From NCBI GenBank assembly GCA_022072085.1, contig JAJVII010000050.1:1-64000 (forward strand): a stretch of 64,000 nucleotides of DNA, written 5' to 3'. This stretch comes from Phycisphaerae bacterium. Its GTDB lineage: Bacteria; Planctomycetota; Phycisphaerae; JAJVII01. Position numbers and translations under genes: made by a program. Shown here one piece after another: positions 53,092 through 61,833 of this stretch; position 1 is the stretch's first letter; every line of letters starts with the position of its first letter. The notes beneath the pieces are model-generated. The model had not been told where the DNA came from, made no database searches, and saw only the letters and a list, made by a program, of their open reading frames with translations.

Positions 53092-54032
53092 ACCTTATCT
53101 ATGAGTGTCGGGATTATCTTTTGCGGGGCGTTGATAAATGGCAGGAATGTAAGCGGGTAAGGGCAGCGGTTGCGCATCAGGTCAATAAACGACTCCTGAC
53201 CGTCATTGCGGAACACCAGCATGGGGCAAGCTCCTACCTCGGCACACAAATGGGCAGAGCCCGTATCGGTGGAGACCCACAAGCGGGCGTGCTGCATCAA
53301 CTCTATGGCTGCATCAGTATCCCCGTCTGTGTGCAGCAGCTCCCCCCGCAGGTGAAATGAAGTCGGGAACGCCCCCACTGTGGCAAAGGTCAAGCCCTCT
53401 GCCGTTAGTGCATCGGCAATCGCTTGCCATGATGCGGGGGCAATGTTGCGTTGCTTCTCAAAGTCCCGTTGCCTGACGCCGAGTAGGACATCGGCCCGCA
53501 TCCCCCGCAGTCGTGGCTTGAAGGGAATGCGAAACTCTGGGCAGATACAGACCTTCTCTTGCCGACTGGTCAGCCCGCCAGCGGGGATCGGGACGGCGTC
53601 AGGATGGCGGGCGATGATGGCTGGCCAACTCAAATGCCCTTGCTCTGGGCGCTCGCCACTGCCAGCCCGCTTGCCGTCAGGGATAGGGTCAGTCCAGTTG
53701 AAATCAAACTCGTCAGCATCAGGATACAACACCTCTTCGCCCCGACGGGAACAGACAATCTTGTATGACGCCTTGGAAAAATGGACATAGCGGATGTGCG
53801 ACAGTATCATGTGTCCAAACTCTCCGCAGTGGGGCAGGAATAGACACCGCTGCCCATACCCCTGATTTAACTTATCCTCCAACTGGCGCAAGAACTCTGG
53901 TGGAGTGTCGCTTACCTCGGCCAAGCCTTTTCTTATATATTGCTTGGCAATGGCAATGGGAAGGTCATATATCTGGCCTCGCGCGTAGCATTGTTCAACA
54001 GTCGCAATGGTCGTTGTGAAGCGTAGGAACAT
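53067..54032 (-). CDS. GT9-like glycosyltransferase with phage N-terminal module
   Basis: 321 residues; ATG overlaps the previous stop as TAATG. Residues 1-40 (FTTTIATVEQCYARGQIYDL, then PIAIAKQYIRKGLAE) repeat the module found at 54589 and 61169. The rest resembles glycosyltransferase family 9 (heptosyltransferase): LFLPHCGEFGHMILSHIRYV, ITPA-free substrate half, then AIELMQHARLWVSTDTGSAH and LCAEVGACPMLVFRND, the nucleotide-sugar site of that family. It lies between head-tail connector genes, an unusual place. It might modify a virion protein or the host surface. Confidence 0.68.
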   Translation of the reverse strand: MFLRFTTTIATVEQCYARGQIYDLPIAIAKQYIRKGLAEVSDTPPEFLRQLEDKLNQGYGQRCLFLPHCGEFGHMILSHIRYVHFSKASYKIVCSRRGEEVLYPDADEFDFNWTDPIPDGKRAGSGERPEQGHLSWPAIIARHPDAVPIPAGGLTSRQEKVCICPEFRIPFKPRLRGMRADVLLGVRQRDFEKQRNIAPASWQAIADALTAEGLTFATVGAFPTSFHLRGELLHTDGDTDAAIELMQHARLWVSTDTGSAHLCAEVGACPMLVFRNDGQESFIDLMRNRCPYPLTFLPFINAPQKIIPTLIDKVCQIKQCE

Positions 54033-54589
54033 TAGGCAAGTGCGGTATTATATCGCGAATAAATATAATCAAGTCCAGTCGGGATACTCTGGTCATCGGC
54101 TTCCCTATACCGATACATATGTGCAACATGCGCCAGTATCGCCCGCCTAATGTCTGCTGGAACATCATCGGCACTGTCGCCATAGCCAGCGGTATAGACG
54201 ATGCTCACGGGGGCAACTGTCGATTGATAGAGTTGCACATAGTCGGTGTTGCCGACATGCCAAATTTTGTAAGTGGCGTCATTCCCAGCGTAATCCTGAA
54301 CGCTCACGACTGATTGCAGCGGCGGGCGATAGAGAGGCAATCGGGTATAGGGCGGGATCGGGAGCCCTTCCAGCGGAACATTGCCAGACTCTGGATAATA
54401 GACGGCTGTAATCGTGCGAGTGATTAACGACAACTGGCAGGCGTTCTCGGCATAGGCGGTCGCATCCGCAATCGCTTCGGTCAGCCAGTCCGTCCAAGTC
54501 GCAGTGTCATCAACCGAACATTGGAACGCCGCTTGTGCTACGGTAATAGGGTATGCTGCTGGCGGTGTTGTTATGCTCCACTGGCCCAT
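54032..54589 (-). CDS. Head-tail connector protein, HK97 gp6-like
   Basis: 185 residues from ATG 54589 (TAATG overlap). ITVAQAAFQCSVDDTATWTD, WLTEAIADATAYAENACQLS, LPLYRPPLQSVVSVQDYAGN and DDVPADIRRAILAHVAHMYR are the standard phage gp6-like connector pattern. It forms the ring below the portal. Confidence 0.85.
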   Translation of the reverse strand: MGQWSITTPPAAYPITVAQAAFQCSVDDTATWTDWLTEAIADATAYAENACQLSLITRTITAVYYPESGNVPLEGLPIPPYTRLPLYRPPLQSVVSVQDYAGNDATYKIWHVGNTDYVQLYQSTVAPVSIVYTAGYGDSADDVPADIRRAILAHVAHMYRYREADDQSIPTGLDYIYSRYNTALA

Positions 54590-54969
54590 TATTTGACCTC
54601 CTTCGGCAGACAAGTTGTTTCTATCTCCATATCCGTTGCAACTTGCACGGTGTCCTTATCAGTCCTGTATTCCTTCTTGCTTGCCTCTATGTGATACTCG
54701 CCCCTTGGCAGGCATAGTATCAATTGGCCATTACTGCCAGTGTGCCCTATCACGGCTATTTGGCCTTTGCATTTCACCATTACGTCAGGCAATGGGGATA
54801 TGCCGTCATCTACAATGATTTGGACATAACAAAAATCTGGCGCATCATAGGGCTCTGCAAGTGCGCCCCCCAAAATCTTATGGGCCTCACAATCTGGCAG
54901 GTCGTAGACTTTTCCTTTGCGATACAATCCATTCATGGTTGCAACGGTTGTATTAAAAAGCAACTGCAT
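54589..54969 (-). CDS. Small two-domain phage protein: repeat module plus CarboxypepD_reg-like fold
   Basis: 126 residues. Residues 1-38 (LFNTTVATMNGLYRKGKVYD, then LPDCEAHKILGGALAE) are the module shared with the GT9-like protein. The rest (CYVQIIVDDGISPLPDVMVK, CKGQIAVIGHTGSNGQLILC, LPRGEYHIEASKKEYRTDKD) fits a carboxypeptidase-regulatory-like/PEGA beta domain. It is in the head gene block and may decorate the capsid. Confidence 0.6.
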   Translation of the reverse strand: MQLLFNTTVATMNGLYRKGKVYDLPDCEAHKILGGALAEPYDAPDFCYVQIIVDDGISPLPDVMVKCKGQIAVIGHTGSNGQLILCLPRGEYHIEASKKEYRTDKDTVQVATDMEIETTCLPKEVK

Positions 54970-55126
54970 TGCGTCTCCTTATCTGTGTTTGGGTATGTGG
55001 TAGGTTGTCGGCGGGGAGTGATACATCATCATCAAAGACAGGGCGGGCAATACCCAGTCGGCATAATGCGTCCGCCGTCTGTCTTCGTAATTCCAAAAGC
55101 GTTGTGCCGATGAATACGCGTCTCAT
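54953..55126 (-). CDS. Possible very small phage protein
   Basis: 57 residues if started at ATG 55126 (MRRVFIGTTLLELRRQTADA). It lies between the terminator after the capsid gene and the two-domain protein gene, which it overlaps by 17 bases. No ribosome binding site is seen. An ATA-free longer form to 55195 would run through the terminator and is unlikely. Confidence 0.3.
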   Translation of the reverse strand: MRRVFIGTTLLELRRQTADALCRLGIARPVFDDDVSLPADNLPHTQTQIRRRNAVAF

Positions 55127-55153
55127 ATCTGTATGTAGTAGAGCAATAAGAGG

Positions 55154-55178
55154 AAAAGGCCCGCATTTCTGCGGGCCT
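55154..55178 (-). terminator. Intrinsic terminator after the major capsid gene
   Basis: A 9-bp perfect stem (55157-55165 with 55170-55178) and 4-base loop, followed on the minus strand by TTTT. It is 35 bases downstream of the capsid stop codon and would reduce expression of the connector and tail genes relative to capsid. Confidence 0.8.
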
Positions 55179-55212
55179 CTCCCCGAATCCCCCAAACCAA
55201 TGTAAGGAGTTT

Positions 55213-56373
55213 TTAGGATGCAGCGTGCTTCAGGAACGCATATCCAGCGGACATGCCAAAGTCTGCATTTACAAACTCTCTGTATCCTGTCTGGTCGGGT
55301 GCAGCAGGATAATCCTTATAAATGGCAATTCGGCGGTTGTCGCACTGGCGGATATGCAGCGAGCCACCAGAGATAAACAGGCCGCTTACTGCGCCTGCCG
55401 CTGGTGAGTCCATATCTGTATCAATGACGACTGGGCAGCCCTTCAGCTTGGCAACTGCTGGGCTCTGGATAGAGTCCATCATGTTGATAAGCGGTCGGCT
55501 CTGGTCGTCAGTGAGACTTTCTAAAACTTGTAGCAATCCATCCGAGACGATAAACGCGCCATCGGCTCGGAACTGTGCGCCCAATTTATGGAACCACTGG
55601 ACAAACTCGGCATAGGTAATGCCGTTGGTTGCACTCGTGGTTATGGTGTTGCCAGCAGCCTGATAAGTAAGGGCCTTGGTATGGAATGCACTATTCTGGG
55701 CGAGTTCAACGCGCTTGTCCAAGATGGGCAGCATATACGATGCCAAATCGTAGGGCAGGGCTCCCAACTGGGTATTGGAATACCATAGAGTTTTGCTGTC
55801 AAACAAAGTCGCGCCAAGGGCGATTTGGCTTACGGTCGGATCAGCGGCCGTATCGCTGTCGTCATCCTCTTCGGTCTCTTGGCCAGCGTTGGAGCTGTCG
55901 TCCATAACGGGCAACGATATAGTCTGTGTGCCCGCTCCACCGATAATCGGTTGGCCAGTTGCCTGCGCGGCAGCTACATACGCATTCCACATTCTGCGGA
56001 CTATGACAGGGGTTGCGACTTCCTGCGGCAGTAAAGCGCCAGAGCCAGAGCCAGTCGTAATGACGAATTGGTCGCGGTTGGCAACTCCACCACTGCGGAG
56101 GTAGGCGTTGAACGCTTCACGAGTCGGGGTCTGCCTAACTTCCAATTCGGCTTTGCTCTGCTTCGGTTCAATATCGACCATCGCGCTGTAAGCAAGTCCA
56201 GCTTTGTCCCTTTCGGCGTCAATGGTCTTGCGGCAAGCCAGTATTTCGGTTTTGGCCTTGTCCCACTGTGCCAGTTCTTCGCTATTCAGTTCTCTTCCTT
56301 CATCCTTGGCCTTCTTAAAAATCAACTCCGCATCATGCGAGAGTGTTTCAATCTTCTCTCTTAAATAACTCAT
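55213..56373 (-). CDS. Major capsid protein, HK97 fold
   Basis: 386 residues. The first 90 residues are a charged helical delta domain (EKIETLSHDAELIFKKAKDE, GRELNSEELAQWDKAKTEIL) that the prohead protease would remove. TREAFNAYLRSGG, GALLPQEVATPVIVRRM, SSNAGQETEEDDD and the late segments FVQWFHKLGAQFRADGAFIV and YREFVNADFGMSAGYAFLKH are typical. A terminator follows closely, as is common for highly expressed capsid genes. Confidence 0.92.
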   Translation of the reverse strand: MSYLREKIETLSHDAELIFKKAKDEGRELNSEELAQWDKAKTEILACRKTIDAERDKAGLAYSAMVDIEPKQSKAELEVRQTPTREAFNAYLRSGGVANRDQFVITTGSGSGALLPQEVATPVIVRRMWNAYVAAAQATGQPIIGGAGTQTISLPVMDDSSNAGQETEEDDDSDTAADPTVSQIALGATLFDSKTLWYSNTQLGALPYDLASYMLPILDKRVELAQNSAFHTKALTYQAAGNTITTSATNGITYAEFVQWFHKLGAQFRADGAFIVSDGLLQVLESLTDDQSRPLINMMDSIQSPAVAKLKGCPVVIDTDMDSPAAGAVSGLFISGGSLHIRQCDNRRIAIYKDYPAAPDQTGYREFVNADFGMSAGYAFLKHAAS

Positions 56374-56401
56374 AATCCCCCTTCGGATTATTATTAAATG
56401 T

Positions 56402-57091
56402 TTAACTAACGCACTGGATACTCTGCCCAGCGTCTATATCTATGAGCATCAATTCAATTTCTTTCAATTCAACTTGCATTCTGTTTCTTTCGGGGGTCGC
56501 AGCGGCAACCATTGGCATCATTGGCATTTCGTCGCTTTCTTTTTCCTCTGGCTGGGGCTCTTCTTCCTCTGCCTCTTTGGTGTCTATTTCCGTATCCTCA
56601 AAGGCGGGAATACCCGTTATGCTTACTTCATCAAATACGAAAGATGAAAAAGTCCTGACCACTTGCCCGTTTTCCTCTGCCTCTGAAAATTGCATACCCT
56701 CAAACATCATGCCAAACGACATCCCGACTTGGCTTTCCCCGTCTGAAGTGCGGAGGTGTTCAATAAGGGCGACTGTATCCCGCGCCCAAGTCGTATCGGG
56801 CAATGCTATTTCACACTTCAACCCGTAATCGTCGGAGGTCAAAGCAAGCGTGTTGTTCTCTGTGCTGGCGATAATCTTACTGAAGTCGTGGTCGCACAGA
56901 GCCAGCACAGTATCGGTAGGATGCGCGGAATTAGGGGCCAGCTTGACGACATATCCGCCCCTGTCGCTACTCAATGTATTCCAAACCATTGCATATCCTG
57001 TCAAAACGGTCGGCTGGCTGTCATCAACAGAGAAGCGGATACGCTCATTAGAAAAAGTAAAATGCTGTCTGTCTTCCTATGTATTGCTCAT
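56402..57091 (-). CDS. Prohead protease (HK97 family) with in-frame amber at codon 5
   Basis: The frame begins ATG AGC AAT ACA TAG at 57091; past the TAG (57077-57079) it continues EDRQHFTFSNERIRFSVDDS, a convincing family N-terminus, then TVLTGYAMVWNTLSSDRGG, ALCDHDFSKIIAS, VGMSFGMMFEGM and FDEVSITGIPAFEDTE. The TGYA, HD and SITGIPAF segments carry the serine-protease core. A Glu-rich linker and short scaffold-like helix end the protein. Translation from TTG 57004 would lose 24 conserved codons. Readthrough, a decay mutation or a non-canonical start are the options. It cleaves the capsid delta domain. Confidence 0.72.
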
Positions 57092-57098
57092 ATCTTAT

Positions 57099-58745
57099 CT
57101 ATCCTTTAATCAGGTGAATTACACTTGGCGGGGCTGCGTTCTCTTCCCTGACGATGCCAGCGAACCAGCGGCGTAGGGCGTCGGCATATCGCTGGCCGAT
57201 GACCTCTGGCTCTGGAAGCGTCAGCCCCAGCCGCGTCAATGTCGCGTGTATCGGGGCCAGCACTTGACGGACATAGCCCCGCTGTTGTTCGGCAAAGACG
57301 TTCCCCCATACAACAAAGTCGTCTTTGCCCCTGTGTCCCTCTGTTGCCTTGCGGGTCTTGGTTTCCACCTGCTCGGCAGCGGCCCCCAGCAGGTCGGCAA
57401 AGTCGTCAAGGGTAGGGCGGGCTTGCTCCAATGGGGCTGACGGCTTGGCCGACAACTGCTCATCGTCTTGGTCTGCGGGCTCTGGGGCTGGCTGTGGGGC
57501 AAGCGGGACCGTGTTGGCGGGGACGTGCGGGACAGAGCCCAGCCCGTTAGGCAGGGGGGGCAAGCCGAGTATCGCCCGCTCTTCGTCGATACAGGTAATG
57601 CCGTTCAATAGCCGTTTGTTGCTCGTCTCGGCTTGGCTGGCGTGATCGCCAGTCAGCAGCTTGGCCGTATCGACATGGACATAGACGCCCGCTTGACGTT
57701 CCGCGCGAGTCAGCAGTTTGCGGCTGCATTCCTGCTCAAACGGCATGATGCGGAAAGCTAGAGAATATTTGACAACCTCCATTGAGAGTTGCTCGATGTT
57801 GGCCCATGTCGCTTTGGTCATGTCGCCCAGCACATAGGCGGGGAGACCCAACATACGAGCAACATCGCCTATGGCAAACTGCCTGTTCTCTACAACCTGT
57901 TGCGTATCCAGTTGGGCAGTAAGTGGAGTTGGCTTCAGCGAAGAGACAACCATCCATTTATGCGCCTTGCCCGCCCCTGAATACTCATTACGGATTTTAT
58001 CTGTTATGTCGGTGATTTGCTCTTTTGTCATCGGCTTTTCACTGGACAAGAAGCCGCCGAAAATGCCGCCATGCTCGTAAAACTCGCCGACATATTTTTC
58101 AGTCTGTTTTGCAGTGCGCAGGGAGCCCGTCATCAGCCTAATGAGCCCCAGCGGTCGCATACCGTCAAACGATAGTGCGGGCATGTAAAGTATTTCGTCA
58201 TCGCCAAAAATCAAATAGCGGGAGTTGGGCCTATTCGCGTCTTGTGGCTTTTCGAGGTCAAGCGCGAACCATTGCCGCCCCTGAAATCTAAATGGGTGCA
58301 TTCTGTCTGGCGGCAGATTAAATAGTTGCACTTGCCTGCCAGTCCGATCAATGCCAGCATATGCCGCACTCCAAATGAGGTAGTGAAGAAAGTAAGTCGT
58401 CAAGAATGTAATCGGCGTCTGCAATCCGTTTGGCTCGTGATTCAACACCCAATCAAGCGGATGTTTATACAACCGCTTTGGTGCGCCCTCTTCCCTCTGC
58501 AAGATATATTTGGGAAGCCCAGCGACAGCATAGGTAATGAAATTTACTCCCCGATACAGGGCGGGGATGCTCAACGCCGTATATTCATTTATCGTCTGTG
58601 TCTGCCCGCCCGCCAGAGGGTCAATGTTGGCTTGCCCTTTAAGAATGAAAACCTGCGGCTGGCTCTGGCCGTCAGGTGTTCCCGTCAAATCCAGCGTTTC
58701 TAAATCTACATTATCACTGGATACACTGGTTATGTTCTCGCTCAT
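57099..58745 (-). CDS. Portal protein, HK97 family
   Basis: 548 residues. TINEYTALSIPALYRGVNFI, YAVAGLPKYILQ, HPLDWVLNHEPNGLQTPITF, EILYMPALSFDGMRPLGLIR and QFAIGDVARMLGLPAYVLGD are the standard blocks of HK97-type portals. A C-terminal extension of about 120 residues (Pro/Ala linker, then LDDFADLLGAAAEQVETKTR) is longer than in HK97. It forms the dodecameric DNA gate. The stop is TAG, 8 bases before the ATG of the protease frame. Confidence 0.92.
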   Translation of the reverse strand: MSENITSVSSDNVDLETLDLTGTPDGQSQPQVFILKGQANIDPLAGGQTQTINEYTALSIPALYRGVNFITYAVAGLPKYILQREEGAPKRLYKHPLDWVLNHEPNGLQTPITFLTTYFLHYLIWSAAYAGIDRTGRQVQLFNLPPDRMHPFRFQGRQWFALDLEKPQDANRPNSRYLIFGDDEILYMPALSFDGMRPLGLIRLMTGSLRTAKQTEKYVGEFYEHGGIFGGFLSSEKPMTKEQITDITDKIRNEYSGAGKAHKWMVVSSLKPTPLTAQLDTQQVVENRQFAIGDVARMLGLPAYVLGDMTKATWANIEQLSMEVVKYSLAFRIMPFEQECSRKLLTRAERQAGVYVHVDTAKLLTGDHASQAETSNKRLLNGITCIDEERAILGLPPLPNGLGSVPHVPANTVPLAPQPAPEPADQDDEQLSAKPSAPLEQARPTLDDFADLLGAAAEQVETKTRKATEGHRGKDDFVVWGNVFAEQQRGYVRQVLAPIHATLTRLGLTLPEPEVIGQRYADALRRWFAGIVREENAAPPSVIHLIKG

Positions 58746-58762
58746 ATAGAGTATTTAGCCAT

Positions 58763-60346
58763 TCACACAAAGAAAACCTGTGGCGCAGCGTCAATCTCCT
58801 GTGCTGTGTCTTGGAGTCGTGCGCGACTTATTGCAATCACTGTCGCAACCAAGGCGTCTATTGAATACTTCGGACTCCCTGCATATTTCGTGCGGCCCGG
58901 CTTGACCAATCTGTAATTGTCGTGTCGGTCGTGCTGTATCTCTGCCGATGCTGCCTGCCATCGCAAGGCGGGGCTCTGCGGAAAGAGAATGCTCTTTTCA
59001 ATCAATCGCTTTTCCAACTCCTTGCACGCTGGCGACATCGTTAGGAATGTTTGATACGCTGGCACTGTCGTTAAGCCCGCGTCTTCCAAGTGCCTGACCA
59101 GCGGGCCAGCGTTGTAGGGGTCGTATGCGGCTTCAATGACGGGGCATCGCTGGGCGAGGTCAAGGAGATCCGCCTCTATCCTCTCCATATCCACCGTCGG
59201 CCCGTCTGTGCCGACGATATACCCCTCGTCTATCCAGCGGGGAAACGGTGTCCCGTGTTCCCTCTGGCGCTTCTCCGCAGTGGCACGGGGCATGTAGAGG
59301 CGGGGCACTGCAACCCAGCAGTCGGCCAGCGGGTAGAGTGCGACCACTGCCGACAGGTCATGCACGATAGAAAGGTCGATCCCGATGTAGCACGGTTGCC
59401 CGTCGAGGTCAGGAAGCTCCCCAGTGCAAGCATCGTAAGCCGACAGGTCAAGCCAGCGGGTCGTTGCTTCAACAATTTGGCAGAGGTAGAAGCGACGGAA
59501 AGCATTCTCCGCCGCTGGGCTGCCTTTCGCCTTGCGGCATTCATCGGCCAAATACTTTTCGCTTACCGTCGCACCTAATGACGGGTTTGCCTCGCGCCAT
59601 GCTTCGGGCGTATCCCATTGTTTATCTGTGCTATAAATGATTGGGTAAAATGTAGGGTCATACTCGGGGGCATCTGGTTTCATTTCACCAGTCAAATACC
59701 TACGGGCTTTGTTGTGCAACTCCATACACACTGTATCTGTATCGCCAGCGTTTGGGGCAGTCGTGATACAGACAGTCAAAGGTTGTGTGCGGGCTCCTTG
59801 CGAGGTCGTCAGGGCGTCGTATAGGTCTCTGCTGCTGGAGGTGTTCCACTCCCATAACTCGTCAAGTGAAAGACCGTGAATGTTTTGCCCAACTGCCCCT
59901 TTATGCTCACCGCTCCACGGTTCAAGTATGCTGTCCCGATACTCCATACTGTGTTTGTATATCTGTATCCGCTTTCGCAATGCGGGGCTGGCCTTTACAA
60001 ACTTCACGCAATTCTTAAACGCAATGTTGGCCTGTTTGCGGGCTTGGCCTAATGCGTAGCACTCCGCCCCCGCTTCACCATCGGCGCAAAACAGGAAGAG
60101 CAAAATACCGCTGCTGATTAAACTTTTGCCATTCTTACGAGGCAACTCGGCGTAGATTGTCCTATACCTGCGCGAGCCGTCGGCATTCTTCCAACCAAAG
60201 ACATCCCGCAGTAATTGGCGTTCCCAAGGCAAGAGTTTTATCAACTGTCCAGCGAAAGGCGCTTTCCACTGACGCAATTGCTCCTCAAAGAAACGGCATA
60301 CTCTGTCGGCTGCTGCGTCATCAAAGTAGTAGGTGTCATCAGTCAT
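58763..60346 (-). CDS. Terminase large subunit
   Basis: 527 residues; the ATG overlaps the TerS stop as TAATG. The Walker A-like motif is ELPRKNGKS at residues 67-75 and GLSLDELWEW contains the Walker B acidic pair. CITTAPNAGD is the coupling motif. The nuclease half begins CYIGIDLSIVHDLSAVVALY and contains IEAAYDPYNAGPLVRHLEDA. This fits the Terminase_1/P27-partner type (HK97-like), which packages DNA into the prohead. Confidence 0.92.
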   Translation of the reverse strand: MTDDTYYFDDAAADRVCRFFEEQLRQWKAPFAGQLIKLLPWERQLLRDVFGWKNADGSRRYRTIYAELPRKNGKSLISSGILLFLFCADGEAGAECYALGQARKQANIAFKNCVKFVKASPALRKRIQIYKHSMEYRDSILEPWSGEHKGAVGQNIHGLSLDELWEWNTSSSRDLYDALTTSQGARTQPLTVCITTAPNAGDTDTVCMELHNKARRYLTGEMKPDAPEYDPTFYPIIYSTDKQWDTPEAWREANPSLGATVSEKYLADECRKAKGSPAAENAFRRFYLCQIVEATTRWLDLSAYDACTGELPDLDGQPCYIGIDLSIVHDLSAVVALYPLADCWVAVPRLYMPRATAEKRQREHGTPFPRWIDEGYIVGTDGPTVDMERIEADLLDLAQRCPVIEAAYDPYNAGPLVRHLEDAGLTTVPAYQTFLTMSPACKELEKRLIEKSILFPQSPALRWQAASAEIQHDRHDNYRLVKPGRTKYAGSPKYSIDALVATVIAISRARLQDTAQEIDAAPQVFFV

Positions 60347-60687
60347 TAGTCGTTAAAAAACTCGTCGCCATCATCGGCGGGTGCTGGTCTATCAAATGCT
60401 GGCTGCAATCCAAACATCTTGGAGAGTTTCACGATGGCCTTACGCTCTTCGTTCAGCACGGCGATAGAGGGATTGACGAAAAGCCTACCGTTTTGACAGA
60501 CGAGGTTTATCCCGTCAGCGTCAATAGACCGCTGGGCCTGATAATAAAGTTGCCAAGCATTGCAAAGGATGGCCAGAGTATCCAAGTCTGGTTTAGTCAG
60601 GTCAGGCAGTTGGCGGATAAGTTCTCTCCACTTCTTCTTTCCGTCATCGCCCAACCACTGCGGGACTTTGGGGGTAGTGGTCTTCAT
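60346..60687 (-). CDS. Terminase small subunit, P27 family
   Basis: 113 residues from ATG 60687; a longer frame to 60714 is possible. PQWLGDDGKKKWRELIRQLP, LTKPDLDTLAILCNAWQLYY and PSIAVLNEERKAIVKLSKMF GLQP are the P27 family pattern. It recognises phage DNA for packaging together with TerL. Confidence 0.82.
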   Translation of the reverse strand: MKTTTPKVPQWLGDDGKKKWRELIRQLPDLTKPDLDTLAILCNAWQLYYQAQRSIDADGINLVCQNGRLFVNPSIAVLNEERKAIVKLSKMFGLQPAFDRPAPADDGDEFFND

Positions 60688-60785
60688 ATAGGTATTTAGG
60701 GGTAAAAGGGGCAAAATCTGCGCGGAAGTGCAAAACAGACGGGTTGCGGTCGGGGAGATTTCAGGCGCGAAAGTTTCAGGAGGGG

Positions 60786-61172
60786 TTATATCCCTGATGC
60801 GTCGCGCAGTTCCTCAACAGTCAATCGGCTGTGGCAAGAGGCGCACAACGCCATGAGGTTGTCATCGTCCAGCAGTGCCCCGCCTTTGCTCCGCGCCGTC
60901 TTATGATGCACTTGACTGGCCAGCGTCGATAGGCCCAGCTCTTGGCACTGCTCGCAAAAGGGATGGTTGGTCAGGTAGTCGGCCCGTGCCCGCTTCCAGT
61001 CCCGCGAGTCAAGAAACCGCTTGGATTCCCTGACGGCTGGCGACTGGCGATAGGCCCGCTCACGGTCGGCGTTGATGCTGCTGGCGATCCGCTCGGCTCG
61101 TGGTTGGTGTCGGGGGCAGTAGCGGCCATCCTGTATCAGTGCGGGACATCCAGCCCAACGGCACGGCTTCAC
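60786..61172 (-). CDS. HNH endonuclease
   Basis: 128 residues from GTG 61172, which overlaps the previous stop as GTGA. An N-terminal zinc-finger-like part (CRWAGCPALIQDGRYCPRHQ) precedes the HNH core: FCEQCQELGLSTLASQVHHK, then GGALLDDDNLMALCASCHSR. HNH proteins next to terminase genes take part in packaging cleavage of HK97-like phages. Confidence 0.85.
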   Translation of the reverse strand: MKPCRWAGCPALIQDGRYCPRHQPRAERIASSINADRERAYRQSPAVRESKRFLDSRDWKRARADYLTNHPFCEQCQELGLSTLASQVHHKTARSKGGALLDDDNLMALCASCHSRLTVEELRDASGI

Positions 61173-61420
61173 GGGGCCTCCTCTGCCAAGCCCGCATCTA
61201 TCCATGCCGCCGCGACTGTTGGGTCAATGCGGTATGTTCGCTTCGCCCTGTAAGTGGCCGTCATTGTCGCGACGGTTTCCAACATCCGAACATTCGGCGT
61301 TGGCGGTGGATTAGTTGTCGCTATGCCACCGTCAATCCAATGGTCGGCTTCGGGCTGCTGTATCAGATATGCCCTGTCGCCCAAATAAATATTTGTCAGG
61401 GTTGCCAGCGGACACAACAT
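61169..61420 (-). CDS. Tandem copies of the small phage module
   Basis: 83 residues from ATG 61420 (GAGG upstream). It consists of two copies of the same unit, LATLTNIYLGDRAYLIQQPE to DGGIAT and ETVATMTATYRAKRTYRIDP to DAGLAE. The module also starts the proteins at 53067 and 54589. A small beta-rich domain of this kind is common in phage head proteins; here it stands alone, next to the HNH gene. Confidence 0.6.
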   Translation of the reverse strand: MLCPLATLTNIYLGDRAYLIQQPEADHWIDGGIATTNPPPTPNVRMLETVATMTATYRAKRTYRIDPTVAAAWIDAGLAEEAP

Positions 61421-61486
61421 CAATACATCCTCACTGACCCACTCGGAATCAAACGCCGTGCAAAATGATTTGGAAAACCCGCCCAC

Positions 61487-61711
61487 CTATTGAACCTGCT
61501 CAACAATCAAATCAACATAGTCGGGATACTGCTTGGCCCGCACAACCCGATAGAGTCGCCCGCCAGTTTCAACGGGGTCTCTGTAGCCACCGCAATCATT
61601 TACAAATCTATTCCAAATCGTCTTGCCAATCCAGTAGAGGTCTTCAATAGGAATCAGCGCAGACTGCGGAGTTAAGTAGATACCTTCTCTATATCTGTAA
61701 TATTTTCCCAT
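61487..61711 (-). CDS. Small phage protein of unknown function
   Basis: 74 residues from ATG 61711. MGKYYRYREGIYLTPQSALI, PIEDLYWIGKTIWNRFVNDC and YRVVRAKQYPDYVDLIVEQV suggest a small alpha/beta protein. It is the first gene after tandem terminators, so it probably starts the late operon with the module and HNH genes. The longer frame to 61834 would cross the terminator. Confidence 0.5.
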   Translation of the reverse strand: MGKYYRYREGIYLTPQSALIPIEDLYWIGKTIWNRFVNDCGGYRDPVETGGRLYRVVRAKQYPDYVDLIVEQVQ

Positions 61712-61725
61712 ACTGTATATATGCA

Positions 61726-61774
61726 AGAAAAGAGAAACCCCCGTCAGAAGGATTTCCGCTCGAACTGACGGGGG
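61726..61774 (-). terminator. Intrinsic terminator, second of two in tandem
   Basis: CTGACGGGGG (61765-61774) pairs with its complement at 61738-61747 in a perfect 10-bp stem, followed on the minus strand by TTTCTCTTTTCTT. It separates early from late genes. Confidence 0.82.
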
Positions 61775-61811
61775 CACAGGTGAAGTCATACAGGCAGGAG
61801 GGAAAGACCTG
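61735..61811 (-). ncRNA. Candidate small phage RNA between tandem terminators
   Basis: On the minus strand TATAAA (61818-61823) could serve as a -10 element; the expected start near 61811 would give an RNA of about 75 bases with one hairpin (61792-61798 with 61808-61814, partly) and the terminator at 61738-61774. The -35 region is weak. No protein is encoded. Confidence 0.25.
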
Positions 61812-61833
61812 CCTACATTTATATAGTGTTGCA

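Noticed and set aside
57004-58745. General reassignment of TAG to an amino acid in this phage
   Set aside because: TAG is the natural stop of the portal, GT9-like, tail terminator and lectin-like genes, and reading through them would add short unrelated tails.
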